Below, piece by piece: positions 41,844 through 48,873 of a DNA stretch of 64,000 nt. The position numbers were made by a program, and so were the translations under genes. Position 1 is the first letter of the stretch. Each line of letters starts with the position of its first letter. Origin of the DNA: Amycolatopsis rifamycinica (lineage in GTDB: Bacteria; Actinomycetota; Actinomycetes; Mycobacteriales; Pseudonocardiaceae); assembly GCF_000695625.1 (NCBI RefSeq), contig NZ_JMQI01000047.1, positions 124,001-188,000 on the forward strand, in the 5' to 3' direction. A model generated the notes under the pieces. The model ran no database searches. It had not been told where the DNA came from and was given only the letters and a program-made list of their open reading frames with translations.

Positions 41844-42911
41844 ATGACCACAGCCACCCCGCCCGGCCCGACGCCGGTCGACCTCCGAAACCCCGCGCAG
41901 CTGCTGGCCGCGCTCCCGTACCTGATCGGGTTCCGGCCCGCGAAGTCCGTGGTCCTGCTCGGCCACCGGTACCCGGGCCACCGCCCGGGCCTGATCCTGC
42001 GCGGCGACCTGCCCCGTCGTGAACACCGCGCCCACCAGGCGCGGGCGCTGGCCGCCCGGTTCGCCGCGGACCACCACGTCGGCGTGACCGTGGTGGTCGT
42101 CGGCGGACGGCGAAGACCCGAGAAGGCACCGCCCCACGCGCCCTTCGTCGGCGAATTGACGGAAGCGTTGGGAGACCTGGGTCTCCCGGTGCTGCACGCC
42201 CTGTGGACGCCCGCGATCAGGGCGGGCGCACCATGGGCGTGTTACCGCATCGAAGAATGCGGCGGCACGTTGCCGGACCCACGCGCAACGGTGGTGGCGG
42301 CCGCCGCCACCGAATGCGGCACGGTGGCGTTCGACAGCCGCGAAGAGCTCGAAGCGCTGCTGGCCCCGCGGTCCCCGGAGGCCCTCGCCCGCCGCGCGGA
42401 TCGCTTGTCGGGTGCCGAATCCCCGCCGTGGCCCGCGTCAACGTGCGTCAACGACGCGGCATCGGTGGTCCACGCGGCATTCGACCGCCTACGCCGAGGC
42501 GAAGGACCGCCGACGGACGAGCAAGCGGTCCTGCTGGCGCACGCGTTGAAGCTCCCGGACATCCGCGACCTGTGCTTGGCGATGGCGGTCCCTCCGGCCA
42601 CGGCGGCGGCCCGGGAAGCCGAACGTCTCTGGCTGACGCTGGTCCGGGAACTCCCACCCCCGGAGAGAGCGGAACCGGCGGCCCTGCTGGGCTTCACGGC
42701 CTACCTCCGCGGCGACGGAGCCTTCGCGGGCATGGCCCTGGACAACGCCCTCGAGGCGGCCCCGGATCACGTACTGGCGTCGTTGCTGAAGAGGGTCCTG
42801 GACAGCGGAACGCCCCCCGAGGTCATCCGCGGCTTGGCAGTCGCGGCAGCAGGTCCGCTGGCGGGTTTCGGCATGGATCCGGCGGACTTCGACGTAGGCC
42901 AGGCAGCGTGA
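41844..42911 (+). CDS. DUF4192-family protein
   Basis: 355 residues. DUF4192 is recognised from DLRNPAQLLAALPYLIGFRP, then AKSVVLLGHRYP, and a mid-protein VTVVVVGGRRR strand. The C-terminal half is helical (LLAHALKLPDIRDLCLAMA, LGFTAYLRGDGAFAGMALDNALE). These proteins occur widely in actinobacteria with no known function. The ATG at 41844 has GGAGG two bases before it; a CCCACAGTGGA palindrome lies just upstream of that site. Confidence 0.85.
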   Translation: MTTATPPGPTPVDLRNPAQLLAALPYLIGFRPAKSVVLLGHRYPGHRPGLILRGDLPRREHRAHQARALAARFAADHHVGVTVVVVGGRRRPEKAPPHAPFVGELTEALGDLGLPVLHALWTPAIRAGAPWACYRIEECGGTLPDPRATVVAAAATECGTVAFDSREELEALLAPRSPEALARRADRLSGAESPPWPASTCVNDAASVVHAAFDRLRRGEGPPTDEQAVLLAHALKLPDIRDLCLAMAVPPATAAAREAERLWLTLVRELPPPERAEPAALLGFTAYLRGDGAFAGMALDNALEAAPDHVLASLLKRVLDSGTPPEVIRGLAVAAAGPLAGFGMDPADFDVGQAA

Positions 42912-43282
42912 GGGCGAGGCGGCGCTGATCCACTGTGGACAGCGGCCGGGGAGCCCAGCCGGAGGAGGTGGCCGTCCTGGGCCGGGCGGCGGGCTGAGGC
43001 TGAGCTTAGGTCGCTTCTGGTCGGCGCAAGGTCAGCCCCGCCGCGTCTGGGTGAATTCTTGGGCTTCCACCCGATCCCGGCTGGGGCGCGGTCCGTGCAG
43101 GCTTGCCGCGCAACCGCTTCGGTGTCCGGGTCGGTGGCCGCCACGAGCCGGCCCGCTACGGCCGTCGGGTGGCTGAGCACTCTCCAATCCGGCGCGAGCC
43201 ACCGGCCCGATCGGCCCTGCGGCATGCCCCGACCCGGCGGCCCGAAGCACCGAGGCCCCATCCGCCACAAATCGGCGCGAGA
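42912..43282. other. 371-base gap holding a decayed galE end
   Basis: No intact gene. A palindrome TCCACTGTGGA lies at 42929-42939. The part at 43032-43185 resembles the 3' end of the adjacent galE on the minus strand (see separate entry). The rest, about 43190-43280, shows nothing recognisable. Confidence 0.6.
43032..43185 (-). pseudogene. Degenerate copy of the galE 3' end
   Basis: On the minus strand, LSHPTAVAGRLVAATD and GIGWKP match GHPVPAAVAPRRAGDPSVLVAASD and LGWKP of intact galE, and after a frame change the end reads QEFTQTRRG then a stop, against WEFTQSRRS then a stop. At the DNA level GCGTCTGGGTGAATTCT at 43043-43059 is nearly the same as the galE terminus. The middle is deleted and the frame broken, so it looks like an eroded tandem duplication. 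Confidence 0.55.
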
Positions 43283-44263
43283 TCAGCTCCGTCGCGACTG
43301 GGTGAACTCCCAGGCGTCCCGCACGATGCCGGCCAGGTCGGTCCGCTCGGGCTTCCACCCGAGCTCTTCCCGAGCCCGGTCGCTCGCCGCCACGAGCACC
43401 GACGGGTCGCCGGCCCGTCGCGGGGCCACCGCCGCCGGCACCGGGTGGCCGGTGACCTCGCGGCAGGCCTCGATCACCTCGAGAACGGAGAACCCGGTGC
43501 CGTTGCCCAGGTTGTAGATGCGGTGCTCGCCCGCGGTGGCGTGCTTCAGCGCCAGCAGGTGCGCGTCCGCGAGGTCCACGACGTGGATGTAGTCGCGCAC
43601 CGCCGTGTGGTCCGGCGTCGGGTAGTCGTCGCCGAAGACCTGGATGCGCTCGCGGTCGCCCGAGGCGACCTGCAGAACGAGAGGGATGAGATGGGTTTCC
43701 GTGGTGTGGCGCTCGCCGAAGGCGCCGTACGCGCCCGCGACGTTGAAGTAGCGCAGGCTCACCGCCGCCAGACCGTGCGCGACGGCGAAGCTGGTGATCG
43801 CGGCGTCGATGGCGAGCTTCGTGGCGCCGTAGGTGTTGGTCGGCCGCGTCGGCGCCGTCTCCGGGATCGGCGACTGCTCCGGCTCGCCGTAGGTCGCCGC
43901 CGTCGAGGAGAACACCAGCCGGGGCGTGCCGTGCTCGTGCATGGCCTCGAGCAGCCGCAGCGAGGTGACGACGTTGCCTTCCCAGTACTTCGCCGGCTCC
44001 GTCATCGACTCGCCGACCAGCGACTTGGCCGCGAAGTGCAGCACGCCGTCGAAGCCCTCGCGCAGCAGGCTGCCCGCCGCCTCGGCGATGTCGCCTTCGA
44101 TGAACCGCGCGTCCGGGTGGACGGCGTCGGCGTGCCCGGTGGACAGGTCGTCGACGACGGTGACCTGGTGCCCGGCTTCGACCAGCCGGGCGGCGCAGAC
44201 ACTTCCGACGTACCCGGCTCCGCCCGTCACGACCAGCTTCAGGGCGTTGCTCTGCTCCGACAC
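43283..44263 (-). CDS. galE: UDP-glucose 4-epimerase
   Basis: 326 residues of the extended SDR fold. NAD-binding TGGAGYVG at about 14-21, the FSSTAATYG serine/threonine site, and TYGATKLA with catalytic Tyr and Lys. SLRYFNVAGAYG and TPDHTAVRDYIHVVDLADAH are typical GalE strings. It interconverts UDP-glucose and UDP-galactose for cell-wall arabinogalactan and the Leloir pathway. GTG start at 44263. It is separated from galK by a terminator hairpin, so it may have its own promoter or use readthrough. Confidence 0.95.
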   Translation of the reverse strand: MSEQSNALKLVVTGGAGYVGSVCAARLVEAGHQVTVVDDLSTGHADAVHPDARFIEGDIAEAAGSLLREGFDGVLHFAAKSLVGESMTEPAKYWEGNVVTSLRLLEAMHEHGTPRLVFSSTAATYGEPEQSPIPETAPTRPTNTYGATKLAIDAAITSFAVAHGLAAVSLRYFNVAGAYGAFGERHTTETHLIPLVLQVASGDRERIQVFGDDYPTPDHTAVRDYIHVVDLADAHLLALKHATAGEHRIYNLGNGTGFSVLEVIEACREVTGHPVPAAVAPRRAGDPSVLVAASDRAREELGWKPERTDLAGIVRDAWEFTQSRRS

Positions 44264-44317
44264 ATCCAGGCCTTCCTGCCGACGGTGACTGTGCCGCCCA
44301 GTCTTCCCCCTCGCCGA

Positions 44318-44359
44318 CGCGCGGGTCCGCGCGGGGGTTGCCCCGGGCGGACCCGCGCG
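44318..44359. terminator. Hairpin between galK and galE
   Basis: CGCGCGGGTCCGC (44318-44330) pairs perfectly with GCGGACCCGCGCG (44347-44359), 13 bp with a 16-base loop that can itself pair. It begins 3 bases after the galK stop (minus strand), so it should limit readthrough into galE. Confidence 0.8.
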
Positions 44360-44362
44360 GCG

Positions 44363-45547
44363 TCAGAGCTCGTCGCGGCCGGCGCCGCGGGAGGGCACCG
44401 CCGTGAACATCCGCGGCCGCCGGTAGCCGGCCTTTTCGTAGGCCGCCTCGACGGCCTCCTTGACCCCCTCCAGGTCGGCGTCGCGGACCAGCGCGATCGC
44501 CGAGCCGCCGAAGCCGCCGCCGGTCATCCGCGAGCCGAGCGCGCCGGCCGCCCGCGCCGCGTCGACCGCGAGGTCCAGCTCGGCCGTGGAGATCCGGTAG
44601 TCGTCGCGCATGCTGACGTGCGAGGCGTCCAGGTACGGGCCGATGTCGGCCAGCCGCCCGGCGCGCAGCAGCTCGACCGTCTCGAGCACGCGCTGGTTCT
44701 CGGTGACGACGTGCCGCACCAGCGGCACCAGGTCCTCCGGCAACCGGTCGAGGGCCGCGGAGAGCCCGTCGGGGGTGACGTCGCGCAGCGCCTTCACCCC
44801 GAGCAGCTCGGCCGCCCGTTCGGTGCCGCGCCGGCGCTCGCCGTACCCGCCTTCGGCGTGCGAGTGCTTGGTGCGGGTGTCCATGATCAGCACCTGCAGC
44901 CCGGCCTCGGCGAGGCCGAACGGCACCTGCTCCTGCTCGCCCGACCGCACGTCGAGGAACAGCACGTGGGACTCGGTGCAGCAGAGGGACGCCGTCTGGT
45001 CGAGCAGGCCGGTGGGGGCGCCGACGAAGTCGTTCTCCGACCGCTGCACCCACCGCGCGACCTCGGGCCGCGTCGGGACGTCGTCGCGGCTGCCGTCCAG
45101 CTCCAGGCCGGCCAGCCCCAGCAGCGCCAGCGACACCGCGCACTCGAGCGCGTGGGAGGAGGACAGGCCCGCGCCCGACGGCACGTCCCCGGCGATGACC
45201 AGGTCGGCCCCGCTCGCGAAGCCCTGGTCGCGCAGCACCCAGGCGACGCCCGCCGGGTACGCGGCCCACCCCTCGACGGTGCCCGGCGCCAGGTCGGCGA
45301 TCTTGAGCTCGCCGGAGCGCTGGAGCTGACCGTCGTCACCGAGGGTGGCCACGGACAGGATGCCGTCCTCGCGGGGCGACGCCGCCACGGCGAGCCGGTG
45401 CGGCAGGGCGAACGGCAGCACGAAGCCGTCGTTGTAATCGGTGTGCTCGCCGATCAGGTTGACGCGGCCCGGCGCCGACCAGACGCCGGCCGGCGCGGTG
45501 CCGTGCACCGTGTGGAACGCCGCGACGGCGTCCGAAGCGGGGCTCAT
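44363..45547 (-). CDS. galK: Galactokinase
   Basis: 394 residues of the GHMP family. The signature SAPGRVNLIGEHTDYNDGFV is near the start, the phosphate loop VPSGAGLSSSHA at about 125, and the C-terminal MTGGGFGGSAIALV closes the site. GalK phosphorylates galactose to galactose 1-phosphate. Its ATG overlaps the stop of the iron regulator (ATGA), so the sugar kinase is read from the same message as that regulator. Confidence 0.95.
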   Translation of the reverse strand: MSPASDAVAAFHTVHGTAPAGVWSAPGRVNLIGEHTDYNDGFVLPFALPHRLAVAASPREDGILSVATLGDDGQLQRSGELKIADLAPGTVEGWAAYPAGVAWVLRDQGFASGADLVIAGDVPSGAGLSSSHALECAVSLALLGLAGLELDGSRDDVPTRPEVARWVQRSENDFVGAPTGLLDQTASLCCTESHVLFLDVRSGEQEQVPFGLAEAGLQVLIMDTRTKHSHAEGGYGERRRGTERAAELLGVKALRDVTPDGLSAALDRLPEDLVPLVRHVVTENQRVLETVELLRAGRLADIGPYLDASHVSMRDDYRISTAELDLAVDAARAAGALGSRMTGGGFGGSAIALVRDADLEGVKEAVEAAYEKAGYRRPRMFTAVPSRGAGRDEL

Positions 45548-46233
45548 CGAGCCTGCGCCAGGACGGCGTGCAGCGCGGAGCTGGCGACCTGGGCGGTGGT
45601 GTCCCCGCCGGTGACCTCGATGGTGCCGCCGGTGGCCTTGCCGACGGTGACGGTGCCGCCCGGCACGATGCCGACCGACTTGAGCTCGGTCATCAGCGAC
45701 TCGTCCAGCTGGACGTGCTCGGCGATGCGCCGGATCTCGACGCGGCCGCCGCCGGTGCGGGCGAACTCGTCGAGCCGGACCAGGTCGGCCTCCGCGGGCG
45801 GCGCGGGTTCACCGTCGCCCAGCTTGTCCAGGCCCGGGATCGGGTTGCCGTACGGGGAGGTGGTCGGGTGGTCGAGCAGCTTGACCAGCTTGCGCTCGAC
45901 GGCCTCGCTCATCACGTGTTCCCACCGGCAGGCCTCGTTGTGCACGTGCTCCCACTCGAGCCCGATCACGTCGACGAGGAGACGTTCGGCGAGGCGGTGC
46001 TTGCGCATCACGGCGATGGCCAGTTCCCGGCCGTGGTCGGTGAGCTGGAGATGCCGGTCGTCGGCGACCACGACCAGGCCGTCCCGCTCCATCCGGGCGA
46101 CGGTCTGGCTCACGGTCGGGCCGCTCTGCTGCAGGCGCTCGGCGATGCGGGCGCGCAGCGGAACGACACCTTCTTCTTCGAGCTCGTAAATCGTACGCAA
46201 GTACATCTCGGTGGTGTCGATGAGATCGTTCAC
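45544..46233 (-). CDS. ideR: Iron-dependent repressor (IdeR/DtxR family)
   Basis: 229 residues, the size of mycobacterial IdeR. N-terminal winged helix (DTTEMYLRTIYELEEEGVVP, then RIAERLQQSGPTVSQTVARM), the metal-binding helix IAVMRKHRLAERLLVDVIG with NEACRWEHVMSE ligands, and a C-terminal SH3-like domain after about residue 150. Fe(II)-bound IdeR represses siderophore genes and activates iron storage. The GTG at 46233 has GGGGAC eight bases before it and gives the conserved VNDLIDTTEMYL start; the longer frame is not supported. It is first in the operon ideR-galK. Confidence 0.96.
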   Translation of the reverse strand: MNDLIDTTEMYLRTIYELEEEGVVPLRARIAERLQQSGPTVSQTVARMERDGLVVVADDRHLQLTDHGRELAIAVMRKHRLAERLLVDVIGLEWEHVHNEACRWEHVMSEAVERKLVKLLDHPTTSPYGNPIPGLDKLGDGEPAPPAEADLVRLDEFARTGGGRVEIRRIAEHVQLDESLMTELKSVGIVPGGTVTVGKATGGTIEVTGGDTTAQVASSALHAVLAQAR

Positions 46234-46373
46234 GCTGTCCCCTTCGTCCGCGTTGCTCATCGTAGTCGTTGACCCGGGCCGTGGCGGGGGGCCTCGGGAG
46301 TAACAACTCGCCGGTGGGGGATATGTCCGCACCCCGGCGCGGCCGGGCGGGTGGCCGCTGGAAGATGGGAGGC

Positions 46374-47219
46374 ATGCGTCCGCTGATCAGCACCACCGAC
46401 CTCGCCGCCGCGCTGGCCGCCCCGGCCGGGGCCCGCCCCGTGGTCCTCGACGTCCGCTGGCGGCTCGCCGGTCCGCCCGGCGCCGAGTCCTACCGCGAGG
46501 GACACGTGCCCGGAGCGGTGTTCACCGACCTCGACAGCGTGCTCGCCGGCCGTCCGGGCGAGGGCGGCCGCCACCCCCTGCCCGACCCGGCCGACCTGCA
46601 GCGCGACCTGCGCGCGGCCGGCGTGCGCGAGGGCGTCCCGGTGGTGGCCTACGACGACGCGGACGGCTCGGTGGCGGCGCGGGCGTGGTGGCTCCTGCGC
46701 TGGGCGGGCCACGACGAGGTGGCGGTCCTCGACGGCGGTTACGCGGCGTGGACGGCCGAGGGCCACCCGGTGAGCACGGAGGAGACGCACCCGGAGCCGG
46801 GCGACATCACGGTCCGCCCGGGAGGCATGCCGGTGCTCGACGCGGACGAGGCGGCCGCCCTGGCCCGCGACGGCCTGCTCCTCGACGCCCGCGCGACCCC
46901 GCGCTACGCGGGCGAGACGGAGCCGGTGGACCCCCGGGCAGGCCACATCCCGGGAGCGGTGAACGCCCCGTTCGCGGCCCACACCGGCGCCGACGGCCGC
47001 TGGCGAGCCCCGGCCGAGTTGGCGGAGAGGTTCGCGAGCCTGGGCCTGCGCCCGGGCGAGCCGGTGGGCGCGTACTGCGGCTCGGGCGTGACGGCGAGCT
47101 CGGTGGTCCTGGCCCTGGAGCTGGCGGGCCACCCGGGAGCGGGCCTGTACGCGGGCTCGTGGTCCCACTGGTCCCGAGACCCGAACCGCCCCGCGGCGAC
47201 CGGCACCCTCCCGGGCTGA
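46374..47219 (+). CDS. Two-domain sulfurtransferase (rhodanese, SseA-like)
   Basis: 281 residues with tandem rhodanese domains. The N-terminal inactive domain has DVRWRLAGPPGAESYREGHV; the C-terminal active domain has LLLDARATPRYAGETEPVDP and the active-site loop YCGSGVTAS with the catalytic cysteine. Such enzymes transfer sulfur from thiosulfate or 3-mercaptopyruvate. The ATG at 46374 has GGGAGG three bases before it and gives MRPLISTTDLAAAL; a longer frame exists upstream. Divergent from ideR across a 140-base gap. CGSGVTA rather than CGSGT-like loops suits a mercaptopyruvate enzyme, but substrate is not fixed. Confidence 0.9.
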   Translation: MRPLISTTDLAAALAAPAGARPVVLDVRWRLAGPPGAESYREGHVPGAVFTDLDSVLAGRPGEGGRHPLPDPADLQRDLRAAGVREGVPVVAYDDADGSVAARAWWLLRWAGHDEVAVLDGGYAAWTAEGHPVSTEETHPEPGDITVRPGGMPVLDADEAAALARDGLLLDARATPRYAGETEPVDPRAGHIPGAVNAPFAAHTGADGRWRAPAELAERFASLGLRPGEPVGAYCGSGVTASSVVLALELAGHPGAGLYAGSWSHWSRDPNRPAATGTLPG

Positions 47220-47701
47220 GCCGAGCCGGCCGGGGAGAGATGGCCGGGGAGAGATGGCCCGGCCGCGCCGAGCCACGGTCACGCCGACCAGCTGAGCCGC
47301 CTGGGCTTGGGCGAGCCCGGCGATGCCACCCAGCCGAGCCGGTCCGCGCCCGCTCCACCGGCTGCCTGCGCCTCGGCGCCACGCGCGCTGGGCCACGCCC
47401 GCCCCAGCTATGCCGGCCACACCCGACCGGGCGGGGGCACGGCTCGCGCGGCCGGGTCAGCCCGCGCCCCGGGTGGGGCGCCTCGCTCGGCTGAGCCAGT
47501 CCCGCGCCCCGGGTGTGGAGCGGCTCGCTCGGCCGGGCTACCCCGCGCCCCGGCGCGGGGCACCGCGCTCGGCCGGACCAGCCCGCACCCCCGGCGAGGC
47601 ACCCGGCGCCCCGCCGGGCCGAGCCGTATCCCCGGCCCCGCACCCACCCGAGCCACTTTCGACTCCACGCGTCCGGCCGATCGGCACTAGAGTCGGACGG
47701 T
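47220..47701. other. 482-base GC-rich gap with a 40-base imperfect tandem repeat
   Basis: No supported gene. The main structure is the repeat at 47422-47621. The upstream part contains GGCCGGGGAGAGATGGCC-type direct repeats (GGGGAGAGATGG twice at 47232-47254). Translations of the whole stretch are Ala/Pro/Arg-rich and lack protein character. Confidence 0.6.
47422..47621. repeat. Five imperfect copies of a ~40-base unit
   Basis: The block CCCGCGCCCCGG begins at 47461, 47501 and 47542, with diverged copies CCCGACCGGGCGG at 47422 and CCCGCACCCCCGG at 47582, so the step is 39-41 bases throughout. Between blocks lies GCTCG-CTCGGCCGG with small changes. Units touch each other with no spacers. Confidence 0.7.
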
Positions 47702-48871
47702 ATGTCGCCGGCCGTTGTTTGGGACCGTGCCCTGCTGGGCTATGACCTGGGTGCGGATCACCCCTTCAATCCCGTCCGGCTGGAACTCACCGTCCGGCTG
47801 GCCACCGAGCTCGGCGTGCTCCGGGACGTCGAACTGCTCGTCCCGACCGGGGCCGGGGACGAAGAACTCCTCCGGGTCCACGCCCCCGAATACCTCGCCG
47901 CCGTGCGGGATGCGCCGCTGGTCGGGTGGGATGTCGGGCACGGGCTCGGGACCGCCGACAACCCCGTCTTCTCCGACATGCACGACGCCTCCGCCCTCGT
48001 CGTCGGATCCACCTTGCTCGCCGCGCGGAAGGTCGCCGAGGGCGAGGCGAAACGGGCCGTCAACATCGCCGGGGGGCTGCACCACGCCATGCGCGACCAG
48101 GCCGCCGGCTTCTGCGTCTACAACGACTGCGCCGTCGCCATCTCGTGGCTGCTCGACCACGGCTTCGACCGCATCGCCTACATCGACACCGACGTCCACC
48201 ACGGCGACGGCGTGCAGGCGGCCTTCTACGACGACCCGCGCGTCCTCACCATCTCGATGCACCAGCACCCCTTCACGCTCTGGCCCGGCACCGGCTACTC
48301 CGCCGAGACCGGCCGCGGGAAGGCCGACGGCACCTCCGTGAACGTCCCGCTGCCGCCGCGCACGCGGGATCCCGGGTGGCTGCGGGCCTTCCACGCCGTC
48401 GTCCCGTCCCTGCTCGCCGATTTCGAGCCGCAGCTGCTGTTCACCCAGTGCGGTGTCGACTCGCACGAAGAAGACCCGCTGGCCGACCTGTCGCTGTCGG
48501 TCGACGGGCACCGCACCATCTACGCCACCCTGCGCGACCTCGCCGAGACCTACGCCGGCGGGAAGTGGATCGCCGTCGGTGGTGGGGGCTACCAGCTGAT
48601 CCGGGTCGTTCCCCGCTCCTGGACGCACCTGATCGCCACCGTCCTCGACCGGGACGTCGACCCGGCGACGCCGCTGCCGGCCGGCTGGATCTCGACCGTG
48701 AGCCGGGCCGCGCCGCACGCCGAGCTCCCGCAGACCATGACCGACGACCGCGACACGGAGTTCAAGCCGTGGGGCGACGGCGAGGACGACCCGGTGGACA
48801 TCGCCGTCCGGGACACGCGCCGCGCCGTCTTCCCGCTGCACGGCCTCGACCCGGACGACCCCAGGGACTGA
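47702..48871 (+). CDS. AcuC-type zinc-dependent protein deacetylase
   Basis: 389 residues of the class I histone-deacetylase-like fold. The active-site His pair is GLHHAMRDQ (His127-His128), metal ligands lie in IDTDVHHGDG (Asp164, His166), and the substrate channel shows GGGGYQLIRVV. AcuC removes acetyl groups from acetyl-CoA synthetase and other lysines. It is followed two bases later by the acetyltransferase, forming an add/remove pair. The ATG at 47702 gives the normal AcuC start; the upstream frame enters the tandem repeat. Confidence 0.93.
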   Translation: MSPAVVWDRALLGYDLGADHPFNPVRLELTVRLATELGVLRDVELLVPTGAGDEELLRVHAPEYLAAVRDAPLVGWDVGHGLGTADNPVFSDMHDASALVVGSTLLAARKVAEGEAKRAVNIAGGLHHAMRDQAAGFCVYNDCAVAISWLLDHGFDRIAYIDTDVHHGDGVQAAFYDDPRVLTISMHQHPFTLWPGTGYSAETGRGKADGTSVNVPLPPRTRDPGWLRAFHAVVPSLLADFEPQLLFTQCGVDSHEEDPLADLSLSVDGHRTIYATLRDLAETYAGGKWIAVGGGGYQLIRVVPRSWTHLIATVLDRDVDPATPLPAGWISTVSRAAPHAELPQTMTDDRDTEFKPWGDGEDDPVDIAVRDTRRAVFPLHGLDPDDPRD

Positions 48872-48873
48872 CC

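Noticed and set aside
47422..47621. CRISPR array
   Set aside because: The units are 39-41 bases, contiguous and degenerate, with no unique spacers and no cas genes in the window.
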